From assembly GCF_900168165.1 (NCBI RefSeq), contig NZ_FUYV01000001.1, forward strand, positions 518,051 to 582,050: a stretch of DNA of 64,000 nucleotides, written 5' to 3'. Below, piece after piece: positions 8,019 through 17,031 of the stretch. Numbering within the stretch: the first letter of the stretch is position 1; every line of letters starts with the position of its first letter. Below the pieces are notes generated by a model that had not been told where the DNA came from, searched no databases, and saw only the letters and a program-made list of their open reading frames with translations. The translations under genes and the position numbers were made by a program. Source of the stretch: Alkalitalea saponilacus (GTDB lineage: Bacteria > Bacteroidota > Bacteroidia > Bacteroidales > Marinilabiliaceae).

Positions 8019-9329
8019 ATGAAGGTTATGAAATTTGGCGGAACCTCAGTAGGTTCTGCCGATAGAATGAAAGAAGTTGCTAGCCTGGTTTCCGATGGAG
8101 ATAACAACATTGTGGTTTTATCGGCCATGTCGGGAACAACAAACAATCTGGTTGAAATCTCCAATTACCTGTATAAAAAGAATCACGATGGAGCCAATCG
8201 CATCATCAATCAGCTGGAAAAAAAATACTACGAAGAGATAGATCTGCTCTATAAAAACTCTAAGATAAAAGAAGAAGCCACTGAAGTGGTTAAATCACGG
8301 TTCGATTTTATCAAATCGTTGGTCAAGGACGAGTTTTCCGAGGTGGAGGAAAAAGAAATTCTGGCACAGGGAGAGTTGATGTCGACTGCGATGGTGAATT
8401 TATACCTGATAGAACAAGGTAAAGATTCAGTTCTAATTCCTGCCCTTGAGTTTATGAAAACCAACAGCGATGGAGAGCCGGATATAAGCTACATTAAAGA
8501 GAACATCAAAAAGTATTTGGACATCCATAAGGACAGCAAAATCTTGATTACCCAGGGGTATATTTGTCGCAATGTTAATGATGAGATTGACAATCTTCAA
8601 CGCGGCGGCAGTGATTACACAGCGTCTCTTATTGGTGCAGCAGTAAATGCCGATGAAATTCAGATATGGACAGACATTGACGGAATGCACAACAACGATC
8701 CCCGATATGTTGAGAATACGAAATCCATAGCTGAGTTATCCTTCGATGAAGCTGCAGAGTTGGCCTATTTTGGAGCAAAAATTTTGCATCCAACAAGCGT
8801 TTTGCCGGCTAAGGTGGCAAATGTTCCGGTAAGAGTTTTAAATACGATGGAGCCAAAAGCTCCCGGAACCACCATCTCAGGGAAGGATTCCAAAAACAGA
8901 ATTACTGCTGTTGCTGCCAAAGACGGCATTACAGCCATCCGTATACACTCCGGTCGAATGCTTATGGCTTATGGATTCCTGAGAAAGGTGTTTGAGATCT
9001 TCGAAAATCACAAAACACCAATTGATATGATTACAACTTCCGAAGTTGGAGTTTCGGTAACCATCGATAAATTGAAACATCTGGATGAGATTGTGGATGA
9101 ACTCAAGACTTTTGGTTCTGTGGAAGTTGATTCAGACCTGGTAATTATTTGTATCGTTGGCGATTTGGTTCGTGAAAACAAAGGTTATGCTAACCGTATT
9201 TTTGATGCATTAAAAGATATTCCTTTACGTATGATTTCATACGGAGGCAGCGATCACAATATTTCTGTGCTGGTTAGTTCAGAGAATAAAAAAGAGGCTC
9301 TCAGAGCATTAAGTGCAAAACTTTTTTAA
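8019..9329 (+). CDS. lysC: Aspartate kinase (monofunctional, ACT domains)
   Basis: Phosphorylates aspartate, the first step to lysine, threonine, methionine and diaminopimelate. N-terminal kinase domain: KFGGTSVGS at residues 4-12, LAQGELMST, and RGGSDYTASLIGAA near residue 195. C-terminal pair of ACT domains from about residue 300 (AIRIHSGRMLMAYGFLRK; MITTSEVGVSVTID), the usual site of feedback inhibition. At 436 residues it lacks a fused homoserine dehydrogenase. lysA follows after 45 bases, so the pair is probably dedicated to lysine/diaminopimelate. Confidence 0.93.
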   Translation: MKVMKFGGTSVGSADRMKEVASLVSDGDNNIVVLSAMSGTTNNLVEISNYLYKKNHDGANRIINQLEKKYYEEIDLLYKNSKIKEEATEVVKSRFDFIKSLVKDEFSEVEEKEILAQGELMSTAMVNLYLIEQGKDSVLIPALEFMKTNSDGEPDISYIKENIKKYLDIHKDSKILITQGYICRNVNDEIDNLQRGGSDYTASLIGAAVNADEIQIWTDIDGMHNNDPRYVENTKSIAELSFDEAAELAYFGAKILHPTSVLPAKVANVPVRVLNTMEPKAPGTTISGKDSKNRITAVAAKDGITAIRIHSGRMLMAYGFLRKVFEIFENHKTPIDMITTSEVGVSVTIDKLKHLDEIVDELKTFGSVEVDSDLVIICIVGDLVRENKGYANRIFDALKDIPLRMISYGGSDHNISVLVSSENKKEALRALSAKLF

Positions 9330-9374
9330 AGTAGCACGGTTTTAATATTAATTGTAAACGATAAAACATAAGGA

Positions 9375-10529
9375 ATGAGTAATTATTTTCCCGCAGAAAA
9401 ATTCAAATCGATACCAACACCTTTTTATTTTTATGACATGGGTTTGCTTGAGCAGACCCTTCAAAAAGTAAAGTCTGAATCCGATAAATATAACTTTGTA
9501 GTTCATTATGCCATTAAAGCCAATGCCAATGACCGCATATTGGAACGCATCCGTGAATACGGTATGGGGGTAGATTGCGTTAGCGGCTTCGAAGTTAAGA
9601 AGGCTTTGGATATGGGATTTCCCGCTCAAGGAATTGTTTTTGCGGGGGTTGGAAAAGCCGACTGGGAAATTGAAATGGGTATTGATAATAACATTGCTTG
9701 TTTCAATGTTGAGTCAACAGCTGAACTGGATGTAATCAATGAGATTGCCACGCGTAAGAACCAAAAAGTGAAGGTGGCCATGCGGATTAATCCAAACGTA
9801 AAAGCCAACACTCATAAATATATTACCACAGGTCTGGACGAGAATAAATTTGGGATTCACCAAATGGATGTTGAAAAAACAGTGGATGCCATTACGAAAA
9901 TGGATTTCATCAATTTGGAAGGCATTCACTTTCATATTGGTTCTCAAATCATGGATCTTTCTTCTTTCAGTGCCTTGTGCGAGAGGGTAAATGAAATTCA
10001 GGATTGGTTTGAGGAGAAAGGAATTGCTCTGAAAACCATTAACGTTGGAGGTGGACTGGGTATTGATTACAATAAGCCGGCTGAAAATCCAATCCCTGAT
10101 TTTGAGAATTACTTCAGGATTTTCAGCGAGGGGATAAAGTTGCGTCCCGGCCAGGAAATTCATTTCGAGTTAGGACGTTCTGTTGTGGGACAATGTGGTA
10201 ACCTCATTTCAAAAGTTCTCTATGTGAAGGAGGGTGTAAAAACCAATTTTGCCATCATTGACGGAGGTATGACTGATCTTATTCGTCCCGCACTTTATCA
10301 GGCCTACCATAAAATTGAAAACATTACCAGTAATGGTTCTGAGGAAAAATATGATGTGGTTGGTCCCATTTGTGAGTCTTCTGACAGTTTTGGGAAAGAT
10401 ATTGAACTGCCAAAAACATCAAGAGGAGATCTCATGGCCATTCGTTCAGCCGGAGCATACGGTGAAGTAATGGTTTCGAGATATAATCTCAGAGAAGAAC
10501 CCAAAGCTTATTATTCGGATCAGTTGTAA
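9375..10529 (+). CDS. lysA: Diaminopimelate decarboxylase
   Basis: Final step of lysine synthesis, a PLP fold-type III enzyme. PLP lysine is Lys48 (HYAIKANAND). The glycine loop INVGGGLGID, the substrate/phosphate segment HFELGRSVVG, and the dimer-partner cysteine motif GPICESSDSFG are all present. At 384 residues the length is normal. Second gene of a lysC-lysA unit closed by a strong terminator. Confidence 0.93.
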   Translation: MSNYFPAEKFKSIPTPFYFYDMGLLEQTLQKVKSESDKYNFVVHYAIKANANDRILERIREYGMGVDCVSGFEVKKALDMGFPAQGIVFAGVGKADWEIEMGIDNNIACFNVESTAELDVINEIATRKNQKVKVAMRINPNVKANTHKYITTGLDENKFGIHQMDVEKTVDAITKMDFINLEGIHFHIGSQIMDLSSFSALCERVNEIQDWFEEKGIALKTINVGGGLGIDYNKPAENPIPDFENYFRIFSEGIKLRPGQEIHFELGRSVVGQCGNLISKVLYVKEGVKTNFAIIDGGMTDLIRPALYQAYHKIENITSNGSEEKYDVVGPICESSDSFGKDIELPKTSRGDLMAIRSAGAYGEVMVSRYNLREEPKAYYSDQL

Positions 10530-10542
10530 ACGATTTCATAAT

Positions 10543-10584
10543 AAAAAGAAAAACCGAACTCTTTTGGGTTCGGTTTTTCTTTTT
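10543..10584. terminator. Bidirectional terminator between lysA and the Dabb gene
   Basis: A perfect 17-bp inverted repeat (AAAAAGAAAAACCGAAC at 10543-10559, complement at 10568-10584) with T runs on both strands. It serves the convergent lysA and leftward Dabb genes and overlaps the Dabb stop codon. Confidence 0.9.
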
Positions 10585-10882
10585 ATACTTCGTAATCCAC
10601 ACAAGCTCTTTCGTCCAGCATTTTTCGGATTATCACCGCCACTTTTTGATGTTCCGGATGAACTACATAGGCCTTTAATTCATCCCACCCTTTAAACTCG
10701 CTGATGAGAGAAAGATCATAGCTCTCCTGTGGGTTGGCATTAATGCCGGTTTCAATGGAAATAAGTTCCGGAATGTGATTTTTTAAGTCATCAAGCGCCT
10801 GTTTAAGCTCAGAAAGCTTTTTTGTACGCGCGCTCTCCTCCAGCTCTTTTTTAAATTTAAATAAAACTACGTGTTTAATCAT
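10583..10882 (-). CDS. Dabb (stress-responsive A/B barrel) domain protein
   Basis: A 99-residue protein consisting of one Dabb dimeric alpha+beta barrel: N-terminal MIKHVVLFKFK, central GINANPQESYDLSLISEF, C-terminal YVVHPEHQKV. The family is small, dimeric and of mostly unknown function. No partner gene is evident: it lies between convergent lysA and divergent udk. Confidence 0.85.
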   Translation of the reverse strand: MIKHVVLFKFKKELEESARTKKLSELKQALDDLKNHIPELISIETGINANPQESYDLSLISEFKGWDELKAYVVHPEHQKVAVIIRKMLDERACVDYEV

Positions 10883-11010
10883 TGATAGATTTGTTTGAGT
10901 TTGATATTATTGAAGCGATATTTTTTGCTTGATATTTCTTATTTTGCGGTGTGAAATTTTATTCACTCGCTCAATTTTGAGTAAAATTACAAAAAAAAGC
11001 GGATTCTTTT

Positions 11011-11631
11011 ATGCTGATAATCGGGATTGCCGGTGGAACCGGCTCGGGTAAAACAACAGTAGTAAAAAAAATACTAAAGCAATTACCTTGTAATGAGGTG
11101 GCAGTATTGCCACAAGATTCTTATTATCGTGATAGTGGCCATTTGCCGCCTGATGAGCGGCAAAAGATCAATTTTGATCATCCCGACGCCATCGAATTTG
11201 AACTTTTAACAAAGCATATTGCCCGGTTAAAGGCAGGTAAACCTGTTGAACAACCTGTTTACTCTTATCTCACCTGTACACGACAGAAAGAAACCATAAA
11301 GGTAAATCCTTGTGAGGTGATCATCGTGGAAGGCATTCTAATTCTGTCTAATCCTGCCTTGCGTGAACTGATGGATTTAAAGGTCTTTGTGGATGCAGAG
11401 CCCGATGATCGGTTGATGCGTGTAATTCAGCGCGACATTGAGGAGCGGGGACGAACTGTGCAAAAGGTTTTAACCCGGTATGAGGATACCGTTAAACCAA
11501 TGCACCTTCAATTTATTGAACCAACCAAACGATATGCCGATCTGATTGTGCCACAGGGTGGCAACAATCATGTTGCCATAGATATTTTAACGCAGTACAT
11601 TCTCAGAAACTTAACCAGAGTAAAGCAATAA
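11011..11631 (+). CDS. udk: Uridine kinase
   Basis: Salvage phosphorylation of uridine/cytidine. P-loop GIAGGTGSGKTT at residues 5-16, then LPQDSYYRD, NFDHPDAIEF, the VEGIL strand, and RLMRVIQRDIEERGR near residue 145, the arginine-rich lid typical of the family. At 206 residues it is full length. The exonuclease gene follows after 12 bases, probably in one transcript. Confidence 0.93.
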   Translation: MLIIGIAGGTGSGKTTVVKKILKQLPCNEVAVLPQDSYYRDSGHLPPDERQKINFDHPDAIEFELLTKHIARLKAGKPVEQPVYSYLTCTRQKETIKVNPCEVIIVEGILILSNPALRELMDLKVFVDAEPDDRLMRVIQRDIEERGRTVQKVLTRYEDTVKPMHLQFIEPTKRYADLIVPQGGNNHVAIDILTQYILRNLTRVKQ

Positions 11632-11643
11632 ATATCCAAAATA

Positions 11644-12363
11644 ATGCTTGATCAGTATAAAGTAGAAAACGTCCTTTTCGTCGATATTGAAACCGTGCCT
11701 CAATATCCAGGTTTTCAAGATCTCGATGTTGATTTTCAGCAGTTGTGGGAGAAAAAATCATCCTACTTTCGAAAAGAGGATCAAACCCCTGCCGATGTTT
11801 ATGAAAGAGCCGGTATTTATGCCGAGTTTGGAAAAATCGTCTGCATCTCGGCGGGTATTGTGTTTAGTAAAAATGGGGAGCGGTTTTTTAAAGCAAAGTC
11901 CTTTGCCGGCCACGATGAAAAACTGCTTCTTACTGAATTTGGTCAAATGCTGACGGCATTTACCTCTGAAAAGGACAGGAATATTTGTGGTCATAATGTC
12001 AAGGAATTTGATATTCCATTCATTGCTCGTAGAATGATTATTAACGGTGTTAGCTTGCCGGCTGAGCTTGATGTGGCCGGTAAAAAACCATGGGAGGTTA
12101 AATTTATCGATACCTTGGATTTATGGAAATTCGGAGATTATAAGCATTATACATCATTGGCTTTGCTCACCAAAATATTGAACATTCCAACTCCTAAGGA
12201 TGATATTGACGGAAGTCAGGTGGCATCTGTCTATTATGAGGAGAATAATCTGGAGCGCATTGCTGTTTATTGTGAAAAGGATGTGTTTGCAACAGCTCAG
12301 CTTTTTCTTCGTTTTAAGGGAGAACCATTAATTAAACAAGAGAACTTTATTCGTGCCGAATAA
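11644..12363 (+). CDS. Predicted 3'-5' exonuclease, PolB-exonuclease-like (RNase H fold)
   Basis: A 239-residue DEDD-type exonuclease related to the proofreading domain of family B polymerases. Visible acidic motifs: Exo I FVDIETVPQ near residue 15, Exo II around ICGHNVKEFDIPFIARR, Exo III within YCEKDVFATAQLF. Lacking a polymerase domain, it is a stand-alone nuclease; substrate unknown. Lies directly behind udk. Confidence 0.8.
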   Translation: MLDQYKVENVLFVDIETVPQYPGFQDLDVDFQQLWEKKSSYFRKEDQTPADVYERAGIYAEFGKIVCISAGIVFSKNGERFFKAKSFAGHDEKLLLTEFGQMLTAFTSEKDRNICGHNVKEFDIPFIARRMIINGVSLPAELDVAGKKPWEVKFIDTLDLWKFGDYKHYTSLALLTKILNIPTPKDDIDGSQVASVYYEENNLERIAVYCEKDVFATAQLFLRFKGEPLIKQENFIRAE

Positions 12364-12368
12364 AGTTC

Positions 12369-13658
12369 TTATCTGCCCCTGATGAGATGAACAGGTCCCG
12401 ATAATTTGTATTTTTCATTGGCGTTGTATCCTTCAGCTTCAATGTGGTAGAAATAGACTCCCGGTGCAGCACGTTTGCCTCCAATGGTTCCATCCCACCC
12501 TTCGGACGGGTTGGAAGAACTGTAAACCCTGCGTCCCCAGCGATTGTAAATTACCATGTTGAATTTTCTTATCGAGCGAAAGGCAACTCTAAATTCGTCG
12601 TTAATTCCGTCCCCGTCGGGTGTAAATGTATTGGGGACTTCAAGCAGGGATTCCATAACATTAACCGTATTTGGATCAGGGGTCCGGTGCCAGCATTCAG
12701 ATATGCCTTCCAGAAATACATGATCATTATAGACGGTCAGGTACACTTTGTATTCCCCTGCCCTCTGAAATACATAAAAAGGGTTACGATCCCGGAAAGC
12801 GATGGTGTCAGATGGACCGGCTATTTGCCATGCCCATCGGCTTACCGGACCACTGCTTTTTTCTTCAAAACGGATTTCGATGGGAGCGGAACCTTCAGCT
12901 ATGGAGGTTTCGCTTCCCCGGTGTATTTCGTTGCTTTTTTCATCGTCCCTTGTCCTGGGACGAATTATATTCCAATCATAATCAGCTCTCACAGCAATGG
13001 CATGATAGTCCAGATATTCAGAGACACTCTTTCCTGCCACATCTGAAATGGTCACCGTGATTTGTGTATCTTCCACTGGAGCATTCATTTCAATTGAGGC
13101 TCCAAACTGTGTGAAATCGATGGAGGGATTTGCACTCCATTGATAGGTTTTCTCAATACTAACTGTACCCGGGTTTCCTGTTGATGGATCATAGTAAGTT
13201 AGTGGAATGGATTCACTGGTTGCTGAAAGTTCCAGTGAAAAGCAGTCCTGAAAATCGATAACGATTTCAGGGTTTGCAATTTCAGTTTCAAATGCCCAAC
13301 AGCGATATACCTCTTCCAAGTTGCCGTTTTGGATTACCCGCAACATATACCCACCCGGTTGATTTACGATTAGAGCGGTAAATACTCCTGTTTGGGTCTG
13401 TAGAAGTTGATCCCACGTGTTAGTTTCCGAATTATGCCTGTACCATTCAAATTCGTAGTTTTCTGATTGATCAGTAGCTGTATATCTTAAATTGGGATTG
13501 AGCAGCAAATTCTCAAATATAAATACAGGATCGGATGGTGAATAGCTGGTTTGTGTGGTGTAAATTGCGTCGGCTACAATTTGTGCCTTGATGTTGCTGT
13601 TCAGGAGCCAGGAAAACACAAAAATAAAACACCATATGTATGTCGATCTGTTAATCAT
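12369..13658 (-). CDS. PKD-domain surface protein with T9SS type B (gliding-motility) C-terminus
   Basis: A 429-residue secreted protein. Signal peptide (IWCFIFVFSWLLNSNIKAQ), beta-sandwich segments, and a PKD-like domain (GSAPIEIRFEEKSSGPVSRW, then FQRAGEYKVYLTVYN). The last ~90 residues are a gliding-motility/CHU_C type B sorting domain: PNTFTPDGDGINDEF, YNRWGRRVY, GWDGTIGGKRAAPGVYFY. Such domains direct export through the type 9 secretion system and surface attachment. Binding target unknown. Confidence 0.85.
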   Translation of the reverse strand: MINRSTYIWCFIFVFSWLLNSNIKAQIVADAIYTTQTSYSPSDPVFIFENLLLNPNLRYTATDQSENYEFEWYRHNSETNTWDQLLQTQTGVFTALIVNQPGGYMLRVIQNGNLEEVYRCWAFETEIANPEIVIDFQDCFSLELSATSESIPLTYYDPSTGNPGTVSIEKTYQWSANPSIDFTQFGASIEMNAPVEDTQITVTISDVAGKSVSEYLDYHAIAVRADYDWNIIRPRTRDDEKSNEIHRGSETSIAEGSAPIEIRFEEKSSGPVSRWAWQIAGPSDTIAFRDRNPFYVFQRAGEYKVYLTVYNDHVFLEGISECWHRTPDPNTVNVMESLLEVPNTFTPDGDGINDEFRVAFRSIRKFNMVIYNRWGRRVYSSSNPSEGWDGTIGGKRAAPGVYFYHIEAEGYNANEKYKLSGPVHLIRGR

Positions 13659-13822
13659 CTGAATTGTTTATGATTTAATTCTCAGTTGCGAAAATACAAT
13701 TTTTGTTTTGATTGTAAACTGTGTATCTTACACATATTAAACGAAGGCATGTTAAAATAATTGTGATGTTATCAGGCTGTCGAAAAAATAAAATATTCCA
13801 ATGATCTGATCATGTAACGAAC

Positions 13823-13830
13823 TATCTTTG
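13823..13830 (+). promoter_or_regulatory. Candidate -7 box for uvrD/pcrA
   Basis: TATCTTTG matches TAnnTTTG and lies 28 bases upstream of the GTG start. Confidence 0.45.
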
Positions 13831-13858
13831 TTCCTTAAATTTTGAAATATCTGGACTT

Positions 13859-16174
13859 GTGGAGAACTATCTCGAACAATTAAATGATTCACAGCGCGAA
13901 GCCGTAGTAAATACAGAAGGCCCATCTTTAATAGTTGCAGGCGCCGGCTCTGGGAAAACGCGCGTGCTTACATATCGCATTGCTCATTTGCTTGCCAACG
14001 GGGTGGCTCCCTGGAACATCATGGCGCTTACTTTTACCAATAAAGCCGCCCGGGAAATGAAGGAGAGAATTGGAACCATAGTTGGCGCCAACGTGAGCCA
14101 GCGGTTATGGATGGGGACTTTTCACTCCATTTTTGCACGCATTCTCCGCATGGAGGCTGAACATATTAAATTTCCATCAAGTTTTACAATTTATGATAGT
14201 GCAGATTCCAAGAGTCTTATAAAATCCATTCTCAAGGAGATGCAGATAAAAAATAAAGAGTACAAACCCGGTTTGATTCTTTCACGCATCTCTTCGGCTA
14301 AGAATGATTTGGTTTTACCCGGTGCCTATTCTCGCGATCAGCAACGCCTCATGGCCGATCGAGCATCCAAAGTACCACTTGTTTATGATATTTATCAACG
14401 ATACATGAAAGCCTGCTATAAGGCAGGCGCCATGGACTTTGATGATTTGCTTCTCAATACAAATCTCCTTTTCAGGGATAATCCGGCTGTGGTAGCCAGG
14501 TATCAGGATCAGTTTAAGTATATTCTGGTAGATGAGTATCAGGATACCAACCGGTCACAATATTTAATTGTGAAAAAGCTGGCGGAGTTGCACAAAAATG
14601 TTTGTGTTGTTGGTGATGATGCTCAAAGTATATACAGCTTCCGGGGTGCTAAAATTGAGAATATTCTCAATTTTAGAAACGATTACCCCGGTTATCAGCT
14701 GTTTAAGCTCGAGCAAAATTATCGTTCTACACAACTCATCGTCAATGCTGCCAACAGCATCATATCCAGAAATAAAGGGCAGATAAAAAAAGTGGTTTTT
14801 TCAGAAAATGAACCTGGAGAAAAAATCAGGATTTTTTCTGCTGTTTCAGATATGGAAGAGGGTTTTATTGTGGTAAATGATCTCATATTGCGCCGCCACG
14901 CGGCACGATGTGCATTTTCTGATTTTGCCATACTCTACCGCACCAATGCACAGTCCCGTATTTTCGAGGAAGCCCTTCGTAAGAACAACATTCCATACAA
15001 AATATATGGGGGCTTATCCTTTTACCAACGAAAGGAGATAAAGGACTTGCTGGCCTATATGCGCATGGCGGTGAACCCTCGTGATGGCGAAGCCTTAAAA
15101 CGGGTCATTAATTTTCCGGCAAGAGGAATTGGTAAAACTACTCTGGATAAACTGGAGGCAGCAGCCGCATCCAATGATCTTACCGTATGGGATATTCTGA
15201 CGCATCCAAACCTTCCGAAAGCAGGATTTAATGCCGGAACGGTGAAAAAGCTCAACAGCTTTGTCGCACTGGTCAACGGTTTTTTCAGACAAAGAGAGAG
15301 CATGGACGCTTATGAACTAACCACTGAAATTGTTGCTCAAAGCGGTCTTTTGAAGGAGTTTCATCAGGATCAGACCATTGAAGGACAAACCCGTCTTGAG
15401 AACCTTGACGAATTGCTTAACGGGGTTAAGGAATTCGCAGATAACCGGCGTGAGGCGGGTGAGCCCAATTCGCTGGAGTTTTTCCTGGAAGAGGTTTCTC
15501 TGTTAACCGATCAGGATAACGAATCGGAGGAGGATGTGGCCAAGGTTACTTTAATGACCATTCATTCGGCCAAAGGACTTGAGTTCCCATATGTATATAT
15601 AGTTGGCGTTGAAGAAGGCTTGTTTCCTTCGCAAATGTCTGCCATGGCTGAAACTGAACTGGAAGAGGAGCGACGCCTGTTTTACGTCGCCGTAACCCGG
15701 GCCGAGAAGCTGGTAACGTTAAGTTACGCACGCAACCGTTTTAAGTATGGAGAATCAACTTTTGCCAGCCCCAGCCGCTTTTTGCGGGAGATGGATACTG
15801 AATTTATCTCTGAGGATTCACAACAGATAACCGGCTCTTTTAAATCATCTACATCTTTTGAACGACATGAACCCCGTAAAAAGTATGATTTTTCCGGCTC
15901 CTCGGCATCTGGTTTTAATTCGGGAAAACGGTTTTCGAAAATTGGGTCAGAAAAGAGCCCGGAATCTGGTATGGAAAACAATGCCGGGACATCCGGTTTG
16001 GGATCAGTTACTAGGGTTCAGGTTGGTGTAGTGGTGGAACACGAAAGGTTTGGAACCGGAAAAGTTATTGGTTTGGAGGGGGTTGCTCCTAATGTGAAGG
16101 CCATTGTCGAATTTCAAAATGCCGGAAAGAAACAATTGCTGTTAAAGTTTGCCAAACTAAAAATATTGAATTAA
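13859..16174 (+). CDS. UvrD/PcrA-type ATP-dependent DNA helicase
   Basis: A 771-residue superfamily 1A 3'-5' helicase for nucleotide-excision/mismatch repair and plasmid or fork processing. Motifs in order: LNDSQREAV (Q motif), GAGSGKTRV (Walker A), TFTNKAAREM (Ia), DEYQDTNRSQ (II), GDDAQSIYSFRGA (III), LEQNYRST (IV), TIHSAKGLEF (V), VAVTRAEK (VI). The C-terminal ~60 residues form the PcrA/UvrD tudor-like tail (GVVVEHERFGTGKVIGLEG). The start is GTG, supported by the family N-terminus ENYLEQLNDSQ and the promoter box just upstream. Confidence 0.93.
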   Translation: MENYLEQLNDSQREAVVNTEGPSLIVAGAGSGKTRVLTYRIAHLLANGVAPWNIMALTFTNKAAREMKERIGTIVGANVSQRLWMGTFHSIFARILRMEAEHIKFPSSFTIYDSADSKSLIKSILKEMQIKNKEYKPGLILSRISSAKNDLVLPGAYSRDQQRLMADRASKVPLVYDIYQRYMKACYKAGAMDFDDLLLNTNLLFRDNPAVVARYQDQFKYILVDEYQDTNRSQYLIVKKLAELHKNVCVVGDDAQSIYSFRGAKIENILNFRNDYPGYQLFKLEQNYRSTQLIVNAANSIISRNKGQIKKVVFSENEPGEKIRIFSAVSDMEEGFIVVNDLILRRHAARCAFSDFAILYRTNAQSRIFEEALRKNNIPYKIYGGLSFYQRKEIKDLLAYMRMAVNPRDGEALKRVINFPARGIGKTTLDKLEAAAASNDLTVWDILTHPNLPKAGFNAGTVKKLNSFVALVNGFFRQRESMDAYELTTEIVAQSGLLKEFHQDQTIEGQTRLENLDELLNGVKEFADNRREAGEPNSLEFFLEEVSLLTDQDNESEEDVAKVTLMTIHSAKGLEFPYVYIVGVEEGLFPSQMSAMAETELEEERRLFYVAVTRAEKLVTLSYARNRFKYGESTFASPSRFLREMDTEFISEDSQQITGSFKSSTSFERHEPRKKYDFSGSSASGFNSGKRFSKIGSEKSPESGMENNAGTSGLGSVTRVQVGVVVEHERFGTGKVIGLEGVAPNVKAIVEFQNAGKKQLLLKFAKLKILN

Positions 16175-16417
16175 TTTTGAGGCCTGAGCTACTCGTTTAA
16201 GAATATATCTGGCAAGTAGACCCGAACCAATCTTCGTGAGAAACTCCCCCACTTGGGAATGAGTATTATTACCAAAGAATTCTGTTTGTTGACCTCAGCT
16301 TATTAAGTATTTGAAAAACAGATTCTGCCTTTATATTATCGACAGATAATTATCTTTAGCATACCAATAACTTATTATATTATATCAGGAAATTACTTTC
16401 CAACAGATAAATTATTC

Positions 16418-17020
16418 ATGGATTATAATTCAACAAGAAAACCACTGGTGCTGCCCGAATATGGCCGGCACATTCATAAAATGGTTGATCATGCCAAAAC
16501 CATTGAAGACAGAGAAGAGCGCACAAAGTGTGCTCAGGCCATCGTAAGTGTGATGGGAAACCTGTTTCCCCATTTGCGCGATGTGAGTGATTTCAAGCAT
16601 AAGTTGTGGGATCATCTGGCAATCATGTCCGATTTTCAACTGGACATTGATTTTCCTTATGAATTCCCCGAAGCTGTAAACTTTTCGAGCAAGCCCGATA
16701 ATGTTCCGTATAATGATTTCAATATGCGTTATCGTCATTATGGAAGGTTAATTGAGCAAATGATTGCGAAGGCAGTTGATATGGAAGAAGGAGATTTGAA
16801 AAATCACCTGATTGGTCTGCTTTCAAACCACATGCGCAAATCTCTTTTGAACTGGAATAAAGATCATGCTACAGACGATAGAATCATCAATGACATACGA
16901 ATTTTGTCCGGCGGAAAGCTTGAAGTTACCCCCCAGCAATTGAGACTTCCAGATACCCGGGATAATCAAAATCGTGGACCAAGAAAAAAACATTTTCAAC
17001 GCAATAAAGGAAGAGATTAG
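16418..17020 (+). CDS. DUF4290 family protein
   Basis: A 200-residue soluble protein with the DUF4290 hallmarks: YGRHIHKMV, CAQAIVSVMGNLFPHLRD, FKHKLWDHLAIMSDF, and a basic tail (RGPRKKHFQRNKGRD). The family is restricted to Bacteroidota and has no known function. It sits 11 bases before murA, so translation or transcription is probably coupled and a link to envelope growth is possible (inference). The 243 bases upstream hold nothing recognisable. Confidence 0.85.
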   Translation: MDYNSTRKPLVLPEYGRHIHKMVDHAKTIEDREERTKCAQAIVSVMGNLFPHLRDVSDFKHKLWDHLAIMSDFQLDIDFPYEFPEAVNFSSKPDNVPYNDFNMRYRHYGRLIEQMIAKAVDMEEGDLKNHLIGLLSNHMRKSLLNWNKDHATDDRIINDIRILSGGKLEVTPQQLRLPDTRDNQNRGPRKKHFQRNKGRD

Positions 17021-17031
17021 ACCCATTGGTA

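Noticed and set aside
9714..10163. Leftward 149-codon ORF
   Set aside because: Antisense shadow of lysA, whose PLP-enzyme motifs span the region.
12444..13046. Rightward 200-codon ORF
   Set aside because: Antisense to the T9SS type B protein, whose domains are clear; the ORF has no recognisable motif.
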